DNA of 29,238 nucleotides. Source: an uncultured Blautia sp. (GTDB taxonomy: Bacteria > Bacillota > Clostridia > Lachnospirales > Lachnospiraceae). Positions 1 to 7,825 of this stretch are shown here, in pieces. The notes under the pieces are model-generated. The model was not told the origin of the DNA. It was given only the letters and a program-made list of their open reading frames with translations, and ran no database searches. The position numbers and the translations under genes were made by a program. The stretch lies in assembly GCF_934371575.1 (NCBI RefSeq), contig NZ_CAKRNY010000044.1, forward strand, positions 1-29,238, in the 5' to 3' direction. Within the stretch, counting starts at the first letter, position 1. Each line of letters opens with the position of its first letter.

Positions 1-474
1 ACAGACAATGAGATCCGCGAACTGATCCATATTGCCCATGAAGAAGGTTTCCCCGTCATGGCACATACAAACGGCAGTCAGGCAGTCCGGGCAGCAGCTC
101 TCGCAGGTGTGGACAGTATCGAACATGGAAACTTCTGTGATGAAGATGCGCTTCAGGCACTTGCAGCTTCCGATGCTGTCTGGGTACCTACGTTAGTAAC
201 AGTAAAAAATCTTTTCGGAGACGGACGGTTTCCGGAACAAGTAGTGAAACACATCTGGGAAGGACAGAAAAAAGCATTACTCCGCGGGTATCAGCTCGGA
301 GCAAAACTTGCTCTTGGAAGTGATGCTGGAGCCTATCGTGTCCTCCACGGTCAGGGACTTCTTGATGAATACCGGGCTTTCCGGGAGATTCTGGAAGAAG
401 ACTTCCCGGACTGGGAAAAACGGATCCAGAACGGCGACCGGCTGATAAAAGAAAGATTTTCAGACACGCTCTAG
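1..474 (+). CDS. Amidohydrolase family protein, C-terminal part (5' end outside window)
   Basis: The frame is open from base 1 and ends with TAG at 472-474, so only the last 157 residues are visible. The fragment carries amidohydrolase landmarks in the usual order. A PVMAHTNG strand supplies a metal-binding or active-site His, GVDSIEHGN supplies another His, and LGSDAG supplies the late catalytic Asp. This order fits imidazolonepropionase-like and Xaa-Pro dipeptidase-like amidohydrolases, which are cytosolic metal-dependent hydrolases acting on cyclic amides or dipeptides. The substrate cannot be told because the N-terminal HxH motif is outside the window. A strong promoter follows at 517-544, so the next gene probably belongs to another transcript. 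The family call is firm and the exact activity is unknown. Confidence 0.85.
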   Translation, partial: TDNEIRELIHIAHEEGFPVMAHTNGSQAVRAAALAGVDSIEHGNFCDEDALQALAASDAVWVPTLVTVKNLFGDGRFPEQVVKHIWEGQKKALLRGYQLGAKLALGSDAGAYRVLHGQGLLDEYRAFREILEEDFPDWEKRIQNGDRLIKERFSDTL

Positions 475-516
475 AAAGACAAAAGAAAAAAGAATCTTAC
501 AGGCAGGAATTCCCGG

Positions 517-544
517 TTGCAAAAAAATGAAAAGCTGTTATAAT
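517..544 (+). promoter_or_regulatory. Sigma-A promoter for the amino-acid importer operon
   Basis: TTGCAA at 517-522 and TATAAT at 539-544 are separated by 16 bases. A TG one base upstream of the -10 (536-537) makes it an extended -10. Transcription would begin near 551 and leave an untranslated leader of about 110 bases before the ATG at 665. No riboswitch or T-box hallmark was recognised in that leader. Confidence 0.7.
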
Positions 545-664
545 AAAGAAGATTTTAATTAGTATAAAAATGCACTCACTCTGTATAGATATGCAGACAG
601 ATTCATACGCCGGAAAACTATATGCAGATCCGTGAGTACACAAGAATAAGAGGAGGATAAGAAT

Positions 665-1447
665 ATGAAAAAGGCAGTTGTATTTGCACTGACAGGTATT
701 ATGGCAGTATCCATGTTCGGATGCGGAAGCAAAAAACAGGTAGAGGTATCCAGCGTTGATGATCTGAAAGATCTGACCATCGGTGTGCAGACCGGTACTA
801 CCGGTGACAGCTATGCCAGCGATGCAGTAGCAAGTGATTCTCAGATGAAACGTTACAACAAAGGTGCGGATGCCATCCAGGCTCTGAAGACCGGTAAAAT
901 CGATGCGGTTGTGATCGACTCTCTGCCGGCTCAGAAGTTCGTAGAAGCCAACGATGATCTGAAGATCGTAGAAAATATCTGGGAGCCGGAAGAATATGCG
1001 ATCTGTCTGAAAAAAGGAAATTCAGAACTGACAGAGAAAATGAATGCGGCTATCGAGGAACTGAAAGAGGATGGCACTCTGGATAAGATCATGGCAAACT
1101 ACATCGGTGATGACCAGGGAAGCTATCAGTACGAGACTCCGGAAGGAACCGAGTATACCAACGGTACTCTGACCATGGCTACCAACGCAGAATTTGAGCC
1201 ATGGGAATATAAAGAAGGAGATAATATCGTAGGAATCGATGCAGATATGGCGAAAGCTATCTGCGACAAGATGGGTTATGATCTGAAGATTGACGATATG
1301 GCATTCGAATCTATCCTGGCAGCAGTTTCCAGTGGTAAGGCTGAATTTGGTGCGGCTGGTATGACTGTGACAGATGAGAGAAAAGAGAGTGTTGATTTTA
1401 CGGATACTTATGCGAATGCGTCTCAGGTTGTGATTGTTAGAAAATAA
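665..1447 (+). CDS. Amino-acid ABC transporter substrate-binding lipoprotein, circularly permuted
   Basis: This is a 260-residue SBP_bac_3-type binding protein. A signal peptide ends in a lipobox (MFGC, Cys20), so it should be a membrane-anchored lipoprotein that captures a polar amino acid outside the cell. AGGAGG lies just upstream of the ATG. The domain order is odd. Residues 28-148 (DLTIGVQTGTTGD, AVVIDSLPA, DGTLDKIMANYIG) match what is normally the second half of the family. Residues 168-260 (TLTMATNAEFEPWEY, AAGMTVTDERKESVDF, ASQVVIVRK) match what is normally the first half. The canonical C- and N-termini are joined by a linker at about 149-167, and the new termini fall at the hinge. 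Ligand-contact positions (T43-D48, D85, R239) are kept and the total length is normal. Permease and ATPase genes follow, so it is probably functional. Confidence 0.9.
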   Translation: MKKAVVFALTGIMAVSMFGCGSKKQVEVSSVDDLKDLTIGVQTGTTGDSYASDAVASDSQMKRYNKGADAIQALKTGKIDAVVIDSLPAQKFVEANDDLKIVENIWEPEEYAICLKKGNSELTEKMNAAIEELKEDGTLDKIMANYIGDDQGSYQYETPEGTEYTNGTLTMATNAEFEPWEYKEGDNIVGIDADMAKAICDKMGYDLKIDDMAFESILAAVSSGKAEFGAAGMTVTDERKESVDFTDTYANASQVVIVRK

Positions 1448-1472
1448 ATAGGTGGCTAGGCTACCCGGGTGG

Positions 1473-1605
1473 GGTTGGCTTGATCTTTCCATACTCCGAC
1501 CCGCTTCCGCTCAGCTGGTCCTGGCAGCGGTACTAAGGCAGCAAAATACGCTGCCTTAGTACCGGCCGGCCCAGATGGTCTGCGTATGGAAAGATCAAGC
1601 CAACC
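1473..1605 (+). repeat. Large nested inverted repeat between binding-protein and permease genes
   Basis: The outer arms, 1473-1494 and 1584-1605, are perfect 22-base inverted copies. Inside them, 1529-1542 and 1550-1563 form a second perfect 14-bp stem around a 7-base loop. The segments between are GC-rich and partly complementary. RNA from this interval could fold into one long hairpin of about 130 bases. It fills most of the 308-base gap between the lipoprotein gene and the permease gene. No T-run follows the outer stem, so it is not a typical intrinsic terminator. It may be a REP/MITE-like element, or a structure that stops 3' exonucleases and raises the level of binding-protein mRNA. The pairing is directly visible and the role is inferred. 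Confidence 0.8.
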
Positions 1606-1755
1606 TTCGCAGGCGGGAGGTAAGAAAATATATTTTCTGACAATTGGGGATGGCTTTTATATTAGTTTAAAAAGCGAGAGATAATCCCTGTAAGATAAGA
1701 GATAGAGTAAGAGAAATACGAAAAGACCTTGTAAAAGGAGTGTAAGGGAAACGAT

Positions 1756-2448
1756 ATGGGATCTTTAAGTCATTGGGTTCACAGGTATTTTGTGGATAAT
1801 GGGGCTTCCAGTTGGTGGTTGACGGGTTTGCGGAATACGTTGCTGATTACGGTGCTGGCGCTTTGTATTGGTGTGGTGCTTGGGTTTACGGTGGCGATTA
1901 TCCGGTCTACTCATGAACAGACAGGGAAGCTGAAGGTGCTGAATGTGATCTGTAAGGTGTATCTGAGTATTATCCGTGGTACGCCTACGATGGTTCAGGT
2001 ACTGATATTTAACTTTGTTATATTTGCTTCCATCGCGGTGAATGAAGTTATCGTTGGTGGTGTGGCATTTGGTATTAACTCCGGTGCGTATGTGGCGGAG
2101 ATCGTGCGGTCGGGTATCATGTCCATCGATAAAGGACAGATGGAGGCCGGACGGAGTCTGGGACTTAGTTCCGGACAGACGATGAAGCTGATCATTATGC
2201 CTCAGGCATTTAAAAATGTGCTGCCGGCACTGATCAATGAGATGATCGTGCTGCTGAAAGAGACATCTATCATCGGTTACATCGGTATGACGGATATCAC
2301 GAAAGCAGCGACACTGGTACAGAGCCGTACATACGAAGCCTTTGTACCGTTGATCGCAGCTGCAGTATTTTACTGGGTGCTGGTAACGATTCTGACATAC
2401 TTTATGGGTAAACTGGAGAGGAGGTTGAGAAGAAGTGACCGCAAATAA
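1756..2448 (+). CDS. Amino-acid ABC transporter permease (HisM/GlnP type)
   Basis: This is a 230-residue inner-membrane permease of the polar amino-acid uptake family. Hydrophobic segments lie near residues 22-47, 75-95 and 195-215. The diagnostic EAA loop reads [23 protein letters not shown] and is followed by [18 protein letters not shown], the usual contact region for the ATPase. [10 protein letters not shown] is also typical of the family. AAGGAG sits about 15 bases before the ATG at 1756. Its 3' end overlaps the ATPase gene by 14 bases, which suggests translational coupling. It presumably forms a homodimer that moves the amino acid delivered by the permuted lipoprotein. The family is sure and the substrate is not determined. 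Confidence 0.93.
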   Translation: MGSLSHWVHRYFVDNGASSWWLTGLRNTLLITVLALCIGVVLGFTVAIIRSTHEQTGKLKVLNVICKVYLSIIRGTPTMVQVLIFNFVIFASIAVNEVIVGGVAFGINSGAYVAEIVRSGIMSIDKGQMEAGRSLGLSSGQTMKLIIMPQAFKNVLPALINEMIVLLKETSIIGYIGMTDITKAATLVQSRTYEAFVPLIAAAVFYWVLVTILTYFMGKLERRLRRSDRK

Positions 2449-3181
2449 AGGAAAAGTTTTATTGCAGGTACAGGGACTGGAGAAGAAATTTGATGATAAC
2501 CAGGTTCTGGACGGTATCACTACGGATATCTGTCAGGGCGAAGTGGTAGCAGTCATCGGTCCATCCGGTTCCGGAAAATCTACCTTTCTTCGTTCTCTGA
2601 ACCTTCTGGAAGTTCCAACCGGTGGCAAGATTCTTTTTGAAGGTGTGGATATTACAGATCCAAAGGTTGATATCAACCGCCACCGCCAGAAAATCGGTAT
2701 GGTATTTCAGCAGTTTAATCTGTTTCCGCATAAGACAGTAAAAGAGAATATCATGCTGGCTCCTGTGACACTGGGACTGATGAAAGAAGAGGAAGCTTCC
2801 GAGAAAGCAGAAGAACTTCTTGCCCGTGTAGGTCTTCCGGACAAAGCAGATGCTTACCCGGACAGCCTTTCCGGTGGACAGAAACAGCGTATCGCCATCG
2901 CACGTGCCATGGCGATGAATCCGGATGTGATGCTCTTTGATGAGCCGACTTCCGCGCTGGATCCGGAGATGGTCGGAGAAGTACTGGAGATCATGAAAGA
3001 ACTGGCACAGACCGGAATGACCATGGTAGTTGTTACCCATGAGATGGGATTCGCCAGAGAAGTGGCCACCAGAGTAATTTTCATCGATGAAGGAAAGATT
3101 CAGGAGGAAAATGAACCGGAAGAGTTCTTCACACATCCGAAGAATCCTCGACTGCAGGAGTTTTTATCAAAAGTATTGTAA
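2435..3181 (+). CDS. Amino-acid ABC transporter ATP-binding protein (GlnQ/HisP type)
   Basis: This 248-residue cytosolic ATPase powers the importer. All nucleotide-binding motifs are intact: Walker [11 protein letters not shown]-loop [11 protein letters not shown], signature LSGGQKQR, Walker [13 protein letters not shown] and H-loop VVTHEMGF. Length and motif spacing are standard for polar amino-acid importers. Translation starts at GTG 2435, inside the end of the permease gene, with GAGGAGG just upstream at about 2418-2424. A rho-independent terminator at 3192-3223 closes the operon. Family members of this type carry glutamine, histidine, arginine or cystine, and the sequence alone does not choose among them. 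Confidence 0.95.
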   Translation: MTANKGKVLLQVQGLEKKFDDNQVLDGITTDICQGEVVAVIGPSGSGKSTFLRSLNLLEVPTGGKILFEGVDITDPKVDINRHRQKIGMVFQQFNLFPHKTVKENIMLAPVTLGLMKEEEASEKAEELLARVGLPDKADAYPDSLSGGQKQRIAIARAMAMNPDVMLFDEPTSALDPEMVGEVLEIMKELAQTGMTMVVVTHEMGFAREVATRVIFIDEGKIQEENEPEEFFTHPKNPRLQEFLSKVL

Positions 3182-3191
3182 CAGAAAACAG

Positions 3192-3223
3192 GCAATGACC
3201 GGAAAAGGTCATTGCTTATTTTA
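3192..3223 (+). terminator. Rho-independent terminator after the importer operon
   Basis: GCAATGACC at 3192-3200 pairs perfectly with GGTCATTGC at 3207-3215 across a GGAAAA loop. TTATTTTA follows. It lies 11 bases after the ATPase stop codon. Confidence 0.85.
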
Positions 3224-3386
3224 CGTACAGAAAGTTGTTTTCATGTAAAGTAAAAAACGTTCCGCGAGGATGCGCAAGATACATTGTTGGTTCTCTATAG
3301 TTTGTACAAAAAAATAACAGATATAGAACTGAAAATTTGTAAAACGACGAAATATGTTAATTCATGTTAAAAGATTTACATTTATA

Positions 3387-3415
3387 TTGAAAATGCACAA
3401 ACCCAGTGTTATACT
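3387..3415 (+). promoter_or_regulatory. Strong sigma-A promoter for the polysaccharide locus
   Basis: TTGAAA at 3387-3392, a 17-base spacer, then TATACT at 3410-3415 with an upstream TG (3407-3408) forming an extended -10. Transcription should begin near 3422, about 78 bases before the ATG at 3500. The rest of the 3224-3386 interval is AT-rich and shows no other recognised element. Confidence 0.75.
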
Positions 3416-3499
3416 TTTGGATAGTATGATAAGTATGTGAAGAAAAAGTAATGAGAGAACAAAAGTAAAACTCTTGTTTTCTGAGGGGGAAACAGAAAG

Positions 3500-4951
3500 A
3501 TGTACAAAAAAGGCTCGAAAGGCTGGTTAAAACACTTTGATTTCATTTTGTTGGATATGATTTGTCTTCAGATTGCATTCCTGCTTGCCTATGTGATCCG
3601 TCATGACAGCGGCAGTCCTTACGTGGTTCCGTTATATCGGAACATGGCGATTTTTATGGAATTGCTGGATATCGTTGTGATGTTTTTCTATGAGACATTA
3701 TCCGGTGTTTTAAAACGGGGATATTTCAGGGAGTTTGCAGCGACAGTAAAACATGCGATCCTGGTGGAACTGATCTCGGTACTGTATCTGTTTACGATGC
3801 AGGAAGGCCAGGCGTATTCCAGAACTGCACTATATCTGACCGGTGTGATCTATGCGATTCTCACTTACATCGTCCGGATCATCTGGAAAAAAGTTCTTCG
3901 AAACAGGATGAGTGAAGGAAACCGTTCTCTGTTGATCGTGACGACAAAAGATATGGCAGGGCAGGTCATTCATAATATCCGGGAGAATAACTATGAACGC
4001 TTTGCTTTATCCGGTCTGGCAATTATCGATGATGATCTCTGCGGTACCAGAATCGCAGGCGTCCCGGTGGTAGCCAACGAAGAAAATGCAGCTGCTTACG
4101 TCTGCCGGGAGTGGATCGATGAGGTATTTGTCATTCCGGCAACCAATGTTCCCTATCCGTATGCTCTGATGGAACAGTTTACGGAAGCGGGTGTAACGGT
4201 ACATCTGAACCTGGCGAAAGTCTCCGAGGCGATGGGTGGTAAAAAACAGCTGGTGGAAAAAGTCGGACCCTATACCGTACTGACAACCAGTATCAACTAT
4301 GCATCCACAAAACAGCTGTTTATGAAACGCGCGATCGATATCGCCGGCGGTCTGTGTGGCTGTCTGCTGACTTTGGTGATCACTTTGTTCGTGGGTCCTG
4401 CTATTTACCTGAAGTCCCCGGGTCCGATCTTCTTTGCCCAGGAGCGTGTCGGTAAAAACGGTAAGAAATTCAAAATGTACAAATTCCGCAGCATGTATAT
4501 GGATGCAGAAGAACGGAAAGCCGAGCTGATGAAACAGAACCGTGTCAGCGACGGCATGATGTTCAAGCTGGACTTTGACCCCCGTGTCATCGGTAATGAA
4601 ATCCTGCCGGACGGAACGAAGAAAACCGGCATCGGTAACTTCATCCGCGTCACCAGCCTGGATGAATTCCCACAGTTCTTTAATGTGCTGAAAGGTGATA
4701 TGAGTATCGTAGGAACCCGTCCACCGACACTGGATGAGTGGAATAAATATGAACTTCACCACAGAGCCCGCCTTGCGATCAAACCGGGCATTACCGGAAT
4801 GTGGCAGGTAAGCGGAAGAAGTGAGATCACCGATTTCGAAGAGGTTGTGAAGCTGGATACGGAGTATATCAGTGAGTGGAATGTGGGAATGGACATTAAA
4901 TTACTCTGGAAGACGGTGGTCTCGGTGATTAAGCGGGATGGGTCGATGTAA
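3500..4951 (+). CDS. Undecaprenyl-phosphate sugar phosphotransferase (priming glycosyltransferase)
   Basis: This is a 483-residue polyprenyl glycosylphosphotransferase of the WbaP/CpsE type. It moves a sugar-1-phosphate from a nucleotide sugar to undecaprenyl phosphate on the cytosolic membrane face, the first step of polysaccharide repeat-unit synthesis. Four or five hydrophobic segments occupy about residues 12-130. A nucleotide-fold CoA-binding-like domain lies near 145-250. Another hydrophobic helix follows KRAIDIAGG at about 275-305, and the catalytic domain runs to the end. Diagnostic motifs are SPGPIFFAQERVGKNGK, MYKFRSMY, SLDEFPQFFNVLKGDMSIVG (catalytic Asp-Glu), TRPP and KPGITGMWQVSGRS. 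The ATG follows GAGGGGGAA. It is the first gene behind the promoter at 3387-3415. Which sugar it transfers is not readable. Confidence 0.93.
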   Translation: MYKKGSKGWLKHFDFILLDMICLQIAFLLAYVIRHDSGSPYVVPLYRNMAIFMELLDIVVMFFYETLSGVLKRGYFREFAATVKHAILVELISVLYLFTMQEGQAYSRTALYLTGVIYAILTYIVRIIWKKVLRNRMSEGNRSLLIVTTKDMAGQVIHNIRENNYERFALSGLAIIDDDLCGTRIAGVPVVANEENAAAYVCREWIDEVFVIPATNVPYPYALMEQFTEAGVTVHLNLAKVSEAMGGKKQLVEKVGPYTVLTTSINYASTKQLFMKRAIDIAGGLCGCLLTLVITLFVGPAIYLKSPGPIFFAQERVGKNGKKFKMYKFRSMYMDAEERKAELMKQNRVSDGMMFKLDFDPRVIGNEILPDGTKKTGIGNFIRVTSLDEFPQFFNVLKGDMSIVGTRPPTLDEWNKYELHHRARLAIKPGITGMWQVSGRSEITDFEEVVKLDTEYISEWNVGMDIKLLWKTVVSVIKRDGSM

Positions 4952-4969
4952 GAAGAAAAATTAATGGGT

Positions 4970-5002
4970 GCAGTTTGTTCTGGAGAATGGGGAACAAACT
5001 GC
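4970..5002 (+). terminator. Hairpin between the priming transferase and ugd (possible attenuator)
   Basis: An 11-bp perfect stem is formed by 4970-4980 and 4992-5002 around an 11-base loop. No T-run follows on the + strand, so full intrinsic termination is doubtful. Partial attenuation or mRNA end protection is more likely. A TATAAT occurs at 5031-5036 but has no good -35 box. Confidence 0.4.
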
Positions 5003-5067
5003 ATTAGAGTATAAATAGATAAGTTATAAATATAATAAAAATGATTCAAAAACAAGAGGAGTAAAAT

Positions 5068-6315
5068 ATGAGAAACTACAAAATTGCGGTTGCAGGCACT
5101 GGATATGTTGGACTGTCAATTGCAACTTTACTGAGTCAACATCATCAGGTCACAGCAGTTGACATTGTTCCAGAGAAAGTTGAACTGCTCAACAACCGTA
5201 AGTCGCCGATTCAGGATGAATATATTGAAAAATATCTTGAACAAAAAGAATTACAGCTTACAGCAACTCTGGATGCAAAAACTGCATATTCTAACGCGGA
5301 TTTTGTTGTGATTGCTGCACCGACAAATTACGACAGCCGTACACAACATTTTGATACAAGCGCAGTTGAGGCTGTAATTAAGCTGGTTATAGAGTGTAAC
5401 TCGGAAGCCATTATGGTCATTAAATCTACAATTCCTGTTGGTTACACTGCTTCAATTCGTGAAAAGTTCAATAGTAAAAATATTATTTTCAGTCCAGAAT
5501 TCCTGCGTGAATCTAAGGCGCTTTATGACAATCTTTATCCGAGCCGTATTATTGTTGGGACTGATCTGGATGATGAACGACTGGTAAAAGCAGCTCATGA
5601 GTTTGCTGAATTATTGCAGGAAGGTGCCATTAAAGAAAATATAGATACATTATTTATGGGGTTTACGGAGGCGGAGGCTGTCAAACTGTTTGCTAACACT
5701 TATCTAGCACTTCGCGTTGCTTATTTTAATGAACTGGACACTTATGCTGAGAGTAAAAGACTGAATACGAAGCAGATTATCGATGGCGTTTGCCTTGATC
5801 CACGTATTGGAAGCCATTACAATAATCCATCTTTTGGCTACGGTGGATACTGTCTACCAAAAGATACCAAGCAGTTATTGGCAAATTATGCCGATGTTCC
5901 AGAAAATCTGATTGAAGCGATTGTCGAATCAAATCGCACACGGAAAGACTTTATTGCTGATCGTGTACTGAAGATGGCTAGATATTATGGCTATGATGAA
6001 GAGAATGAATTCGATGAAGACAAGGAAAGAGCGGTGACGATTGGTGTGTACCGTTTGACTATGAAAAGTAATAGTGATAATTTTCGGCAGAGTTCCATTC
6101 AGGGGGTTATGAAGCGTATCAAAGCGAAAGGGGCAACTGTAGTTATTTATGAACCGGCTTTGAAAAATGGGGAAACGTTTTTTGGAAGCTTAGTTGTAAA
6201 CGACTTGAATAAATTTAAAGAAATGAGTCAGGCAATTATCACAAATCGATATGATAATTGCTTGGATGATGTGAAAGAAAAAGTTTATACGCGAGATATC
6301 TTTCAAAGGGATTGA
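5068..6315 (+). CDS. ugd: UDP-glucose 6-dehydrogenase
   Basis: This 415-residue protein belongs to the UDP-glucose/GDP-mannose dehydrogenase family. It oxidises UDP-glucose with two NAD+ to UDP-glucuronate, a precursor for acidic capsular sugars. It has the N-terminal dinucleotide motif GTGYVG (10-15), an Asp ending the second strand (VTAVDIVP), STIPVGYT (120-127) and FSPEFLRE. The central [19 protein letters not shown] carries the conserved Lys. The catalytic cysteine is in [10 protein letters not shown] (Cys262). The length matches the short enteric-type Ugd rather than longer forms. AGAGGAG lies 7 bases ahead of the ATG. Its presence implies that the polymer contains glucuronic acid or a derivative. 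A different nucleotide-sugar substrate is possible but less likely. Confidence 0.9.
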   Translation: MRNYKIAVAGTGYVGLSIATLLSQHHQVTAVDIVPEKVELLNNRKSPIQDEYIEKYLEQKELQLTATLDAKTAYSNADFVVIAAPTNYDSRTQHFDTSAVEAVIKLVIECNSEAIMVIKSTIPVGYTASIREKFNSKNIIFSPEFLRESKALYDNLYPSRIIVGTDLDDERLVKAAHEFAELLQEGAIKENIDTLFMGFTEAEAVKLFANTYLALRVAYFNELDTYAESKRLNTKQIIDGVCLDPRIGSHYNNPSFGYGGYCLPKDTKQLLANYADVPENLIEAIVESNRTRKDFIADRVLKMARYYGYDEENEFDEDKERAVTIGVYRLTMKSNSDNFRQSSIQGVMKRIKAKGATVVIYEPALKNGETFFGSLVVNDLNKFKEMSQAIITNRYDNCLDDVKEKVYTRDIFQRD

Positions 6316-6332
6316 GTTGAAAAAGGATAAGT

Positions 6333-6870
6333 ATGATAACAACAATAACAGATTTAAAAAGAGTGATTACATTAGAAAAGAATTATTATCTTAAGGGTAA
6401 AGCACTGTCGGCATGGGTGGTTCGGTCAAAAGATTATTCGATCTTTCAATTCCAAAAATATTTGAGAAAAGAAGAGTTTTATGGGAATCAATCTAGGGGA
6501 TTAGCCAATCGAATTCTATATATTTGGTATAAACGTAAGAAAAATGTTTTGGGGCAGAGATTAGGATTTGATATTCCAAGTAATTGTTTTGAGGAAGGAC
6601 TCCGCATACATCATGTTGGACCGATAACAGTAAATTCCTCTGCTAGAATTGGAAAAAATTGTGAAATAGCAGGTAATGTTTGCATTGGAGGAAGCTACGG
6701 GGGGGGCACCAACTATTGGAAGTGATTGTTATTTGGGGTATGGATGTGTTGTTATTGGAAACATAACGCTTGCTGACTGTACAATAGTTGGCGCAGGTGC
6801 GGTAGTTACGAAATCATGTATGAAGAAGTGTAAGTTAGTAGGCGTTCCTGCTAAGGCTATTGCGGAATGA
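6333..6870 (+). pseudogene. Serine-acetyltransferase-like LbH acyltransferase, frame broken at a G8 run (phase-variable or sequencing error)
   Basis: Two reading frames together make one CysE/WcaF-like O-acetyltransferase of about 179 residues. The first (6333-6725) has an alpha-helical N-terminus and the start of a left-handed beta-helix (LRIHHVGPITVNSSARIGKNCEIAGNVCIGG). The second (about 6706-6870) continues it with APTIGSDCYLGYGCVVIGNITLADCTIVGAGAVV and ends with the typical VGVPAKAIAE. They meet at eight G residues, 6699-6706. Seven G would give an unbroken Ser-Tyr-Gly-Gly-Ala-Pro-Thr, as the family expects. With eight, translation stops at 6723-6725, before the catalytic coil is complete. 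AAAGGA precedes the ATG by 7 bases. If switched on, it would probably acetylate a sugar of the polymer. Slipped-strand switching and an assembly error are both possible. Confidence 0.8.
6699..6706 (+). repeat. Eight-G homopolymer inside the acyltransferase gene
   Basis: Eight consecutive G bases stand in otherwise AT-rich coding DNA, exactly where the reading frame breaks. Removing one G restores the full-length protein. Confidence 0.9.
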
Positions 6871-6882
6871 GGAATCTTAAAA

Positions 6883-7359
6883 ATGAAAGAAAATGAAAAA
6901 AGAATAAAATTATGTTTTGCGGCATCTTCAGGGGGGCATTTTGAACAAATTACTATGTTACGTCCGCTTATGGAAAAATATGATAGCTTTGTGGTAACGG
7001 AAAAAACACAATATAGAGTTTCTGTTTCTGGACAAAAAATGTATTATTTACATCAAGTGAATCGTAAAGAATGGACATTTCCCATTTGGATGGTTGTTAA
7101 TTCTATCAAATCCCTAAAGTTACTGATACAGAATAAACCAGATGCTGTAATAACTACAGGAGTACTTGCAATGGTACCTCTCTGTATTTTGGCTAAATTA
7201 TTTCGGAAAAAACTTATATATATTGAATCTTTTGCAAAGGTGACATCACCTACAGAAACTGGAAAATTGTTATATAAATTTGCAGATCAATTTTATGTCC
7301 AGTGGGAAACGATGAAAGAATTTTATCCAAATGCAATTAATGTGGGAGGAATTTATTAA
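6883..7359 (+). CDS. Alg14/Cps14F-like glycosyltransferase subunit
   Basis: This 158-residue protein resembles Alg14, PssD and Cps14F, which form the N-terminal half of a split GT-B glycosyltransferase. The opening IKLCFAASSGGHFEQITML is the hallmark glycine-rich loop. PDAVITTGVLAMVPLCILAKL and KLIYIESFAKVTSPTETGKLL are further family segments. In pneumococcal type 14 capsule and in rhizobial Pss systems this half acts with a separate catalytic partner to add a hexose to a lipid-linked acceptor. That partner is encoded next, at 7361. The ATG at 6883 follows a weak GAGGA. The two genes are almost adjacent, so equal expression is likely. Confidence 0.87.
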   Translation: MKENEKRIKLCFAASSGGHFEQITMLRPLMEKYDSFVVTEKTQYRVSVSGQKMYYLHQVNRKEWTFPIWMVVNSIKSLKLLIQNKPDAVITTGVLAMVPLCILAKLFRKKLIYIESFAKVTSPTETGKLLYKFADQFYVQWETMKEFYPNAINVGGIY

Positions 7360-7360
7360 G

Positions 7361-7825
7361 ATGATATTTGTCACATTAGGTTCTCAGAAATTTCAGTTTA
7401 ATCGCTTGTTAAAGGCTATAGATGGGTTGGAAGTGGAAGAAGAGATATTTGCTCAGATTGGGTATAGCGATTATATTCCAGTAAACTATTCATATAAAAC
7501 ATTTTTAGACAGAAATGAATTTAATGAAATTATGGATAAAGCTAGTATTGTAATTACTCATGGCGGTACAGGCGCAATTGTAGGTGCTATTAAGAAAGGA
7601 AAAAAAGTAATTGCGGTACCTCGGCTTGCAAAATATGGAGAACATGTTGATGATCATCAATTGCAAATTATCCATCAATTTGAAAGTCAAAATTTAATAT
7701 GTGGACTAAGTGATTGTGGTAAATTACAAGCTGGATTAGAATTCGCTCGTAAACATAAATTTTCAGAATACCACAGTAACACAAATAAAATTATAGATAG
7801 TATTGAAAGGTATCTCATAGGATGA
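7361..7825 (+). CDS. Alg13/Cps14G-like glycosyltransferase subunit
   Basis: This is a 154-residue protein of the Alg13/PssE/Cps14G type, the nucleotide-sugar-binding C-terminal half of a split GT-B enzyme. It starts MIFVTLGSQKFQFNRLL, as family members do. ASIVITHGGTGAIVGAIKKGKKVIAVPR is the UDP-sugar-binding signature, and YGEHVDDHQ follows. I chose the ATG at 7361, one base after the previous stop, over an upstream ATG at 7331. The product then begins with the family's first strand, and GGGAGGA lies at a good distance. It pairs functionally with the preceding gene and overlaps the next start by 4 bases (ATGA). Confidence 0.88.
   Translation: MIFVTLGSQKFQFNRLLKAIDGLEVEEEIFAQIGYSDYIPVNYSYKTFLDRNEFNEIMDKASIVITHGGTGAIVGAIKKGKKVIAVPRLAKYGEHVDDHQLQIIHQFESQNLICGLSDCGKLQAGLEFARKHKFSEYHSNTNKIIDSIERYLIG

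Noticed and set aside
1637..1663. Possible extra promoter ahead of the permease (CTGACA and TATATT)
   Set aside because: The spacer is only 15 bases and the boxes are partial. The permease is likely transcribed from the promoter at 517-544.
1765..2520. Long minus-strand ORF opposite the permease
   Set aside because: It has no ribosome binding site or recognisable family, and its His/Arg/Gln-rich composition is what the reverse of a coding gene gives. The + strand gene is certain.
4007..4762. Minus-strand ORF of 251 codons opposite the priming transferase
   Set aside because: It is a complement of strongly conserved catalytic motifs on the + strand and has no domain of its own.
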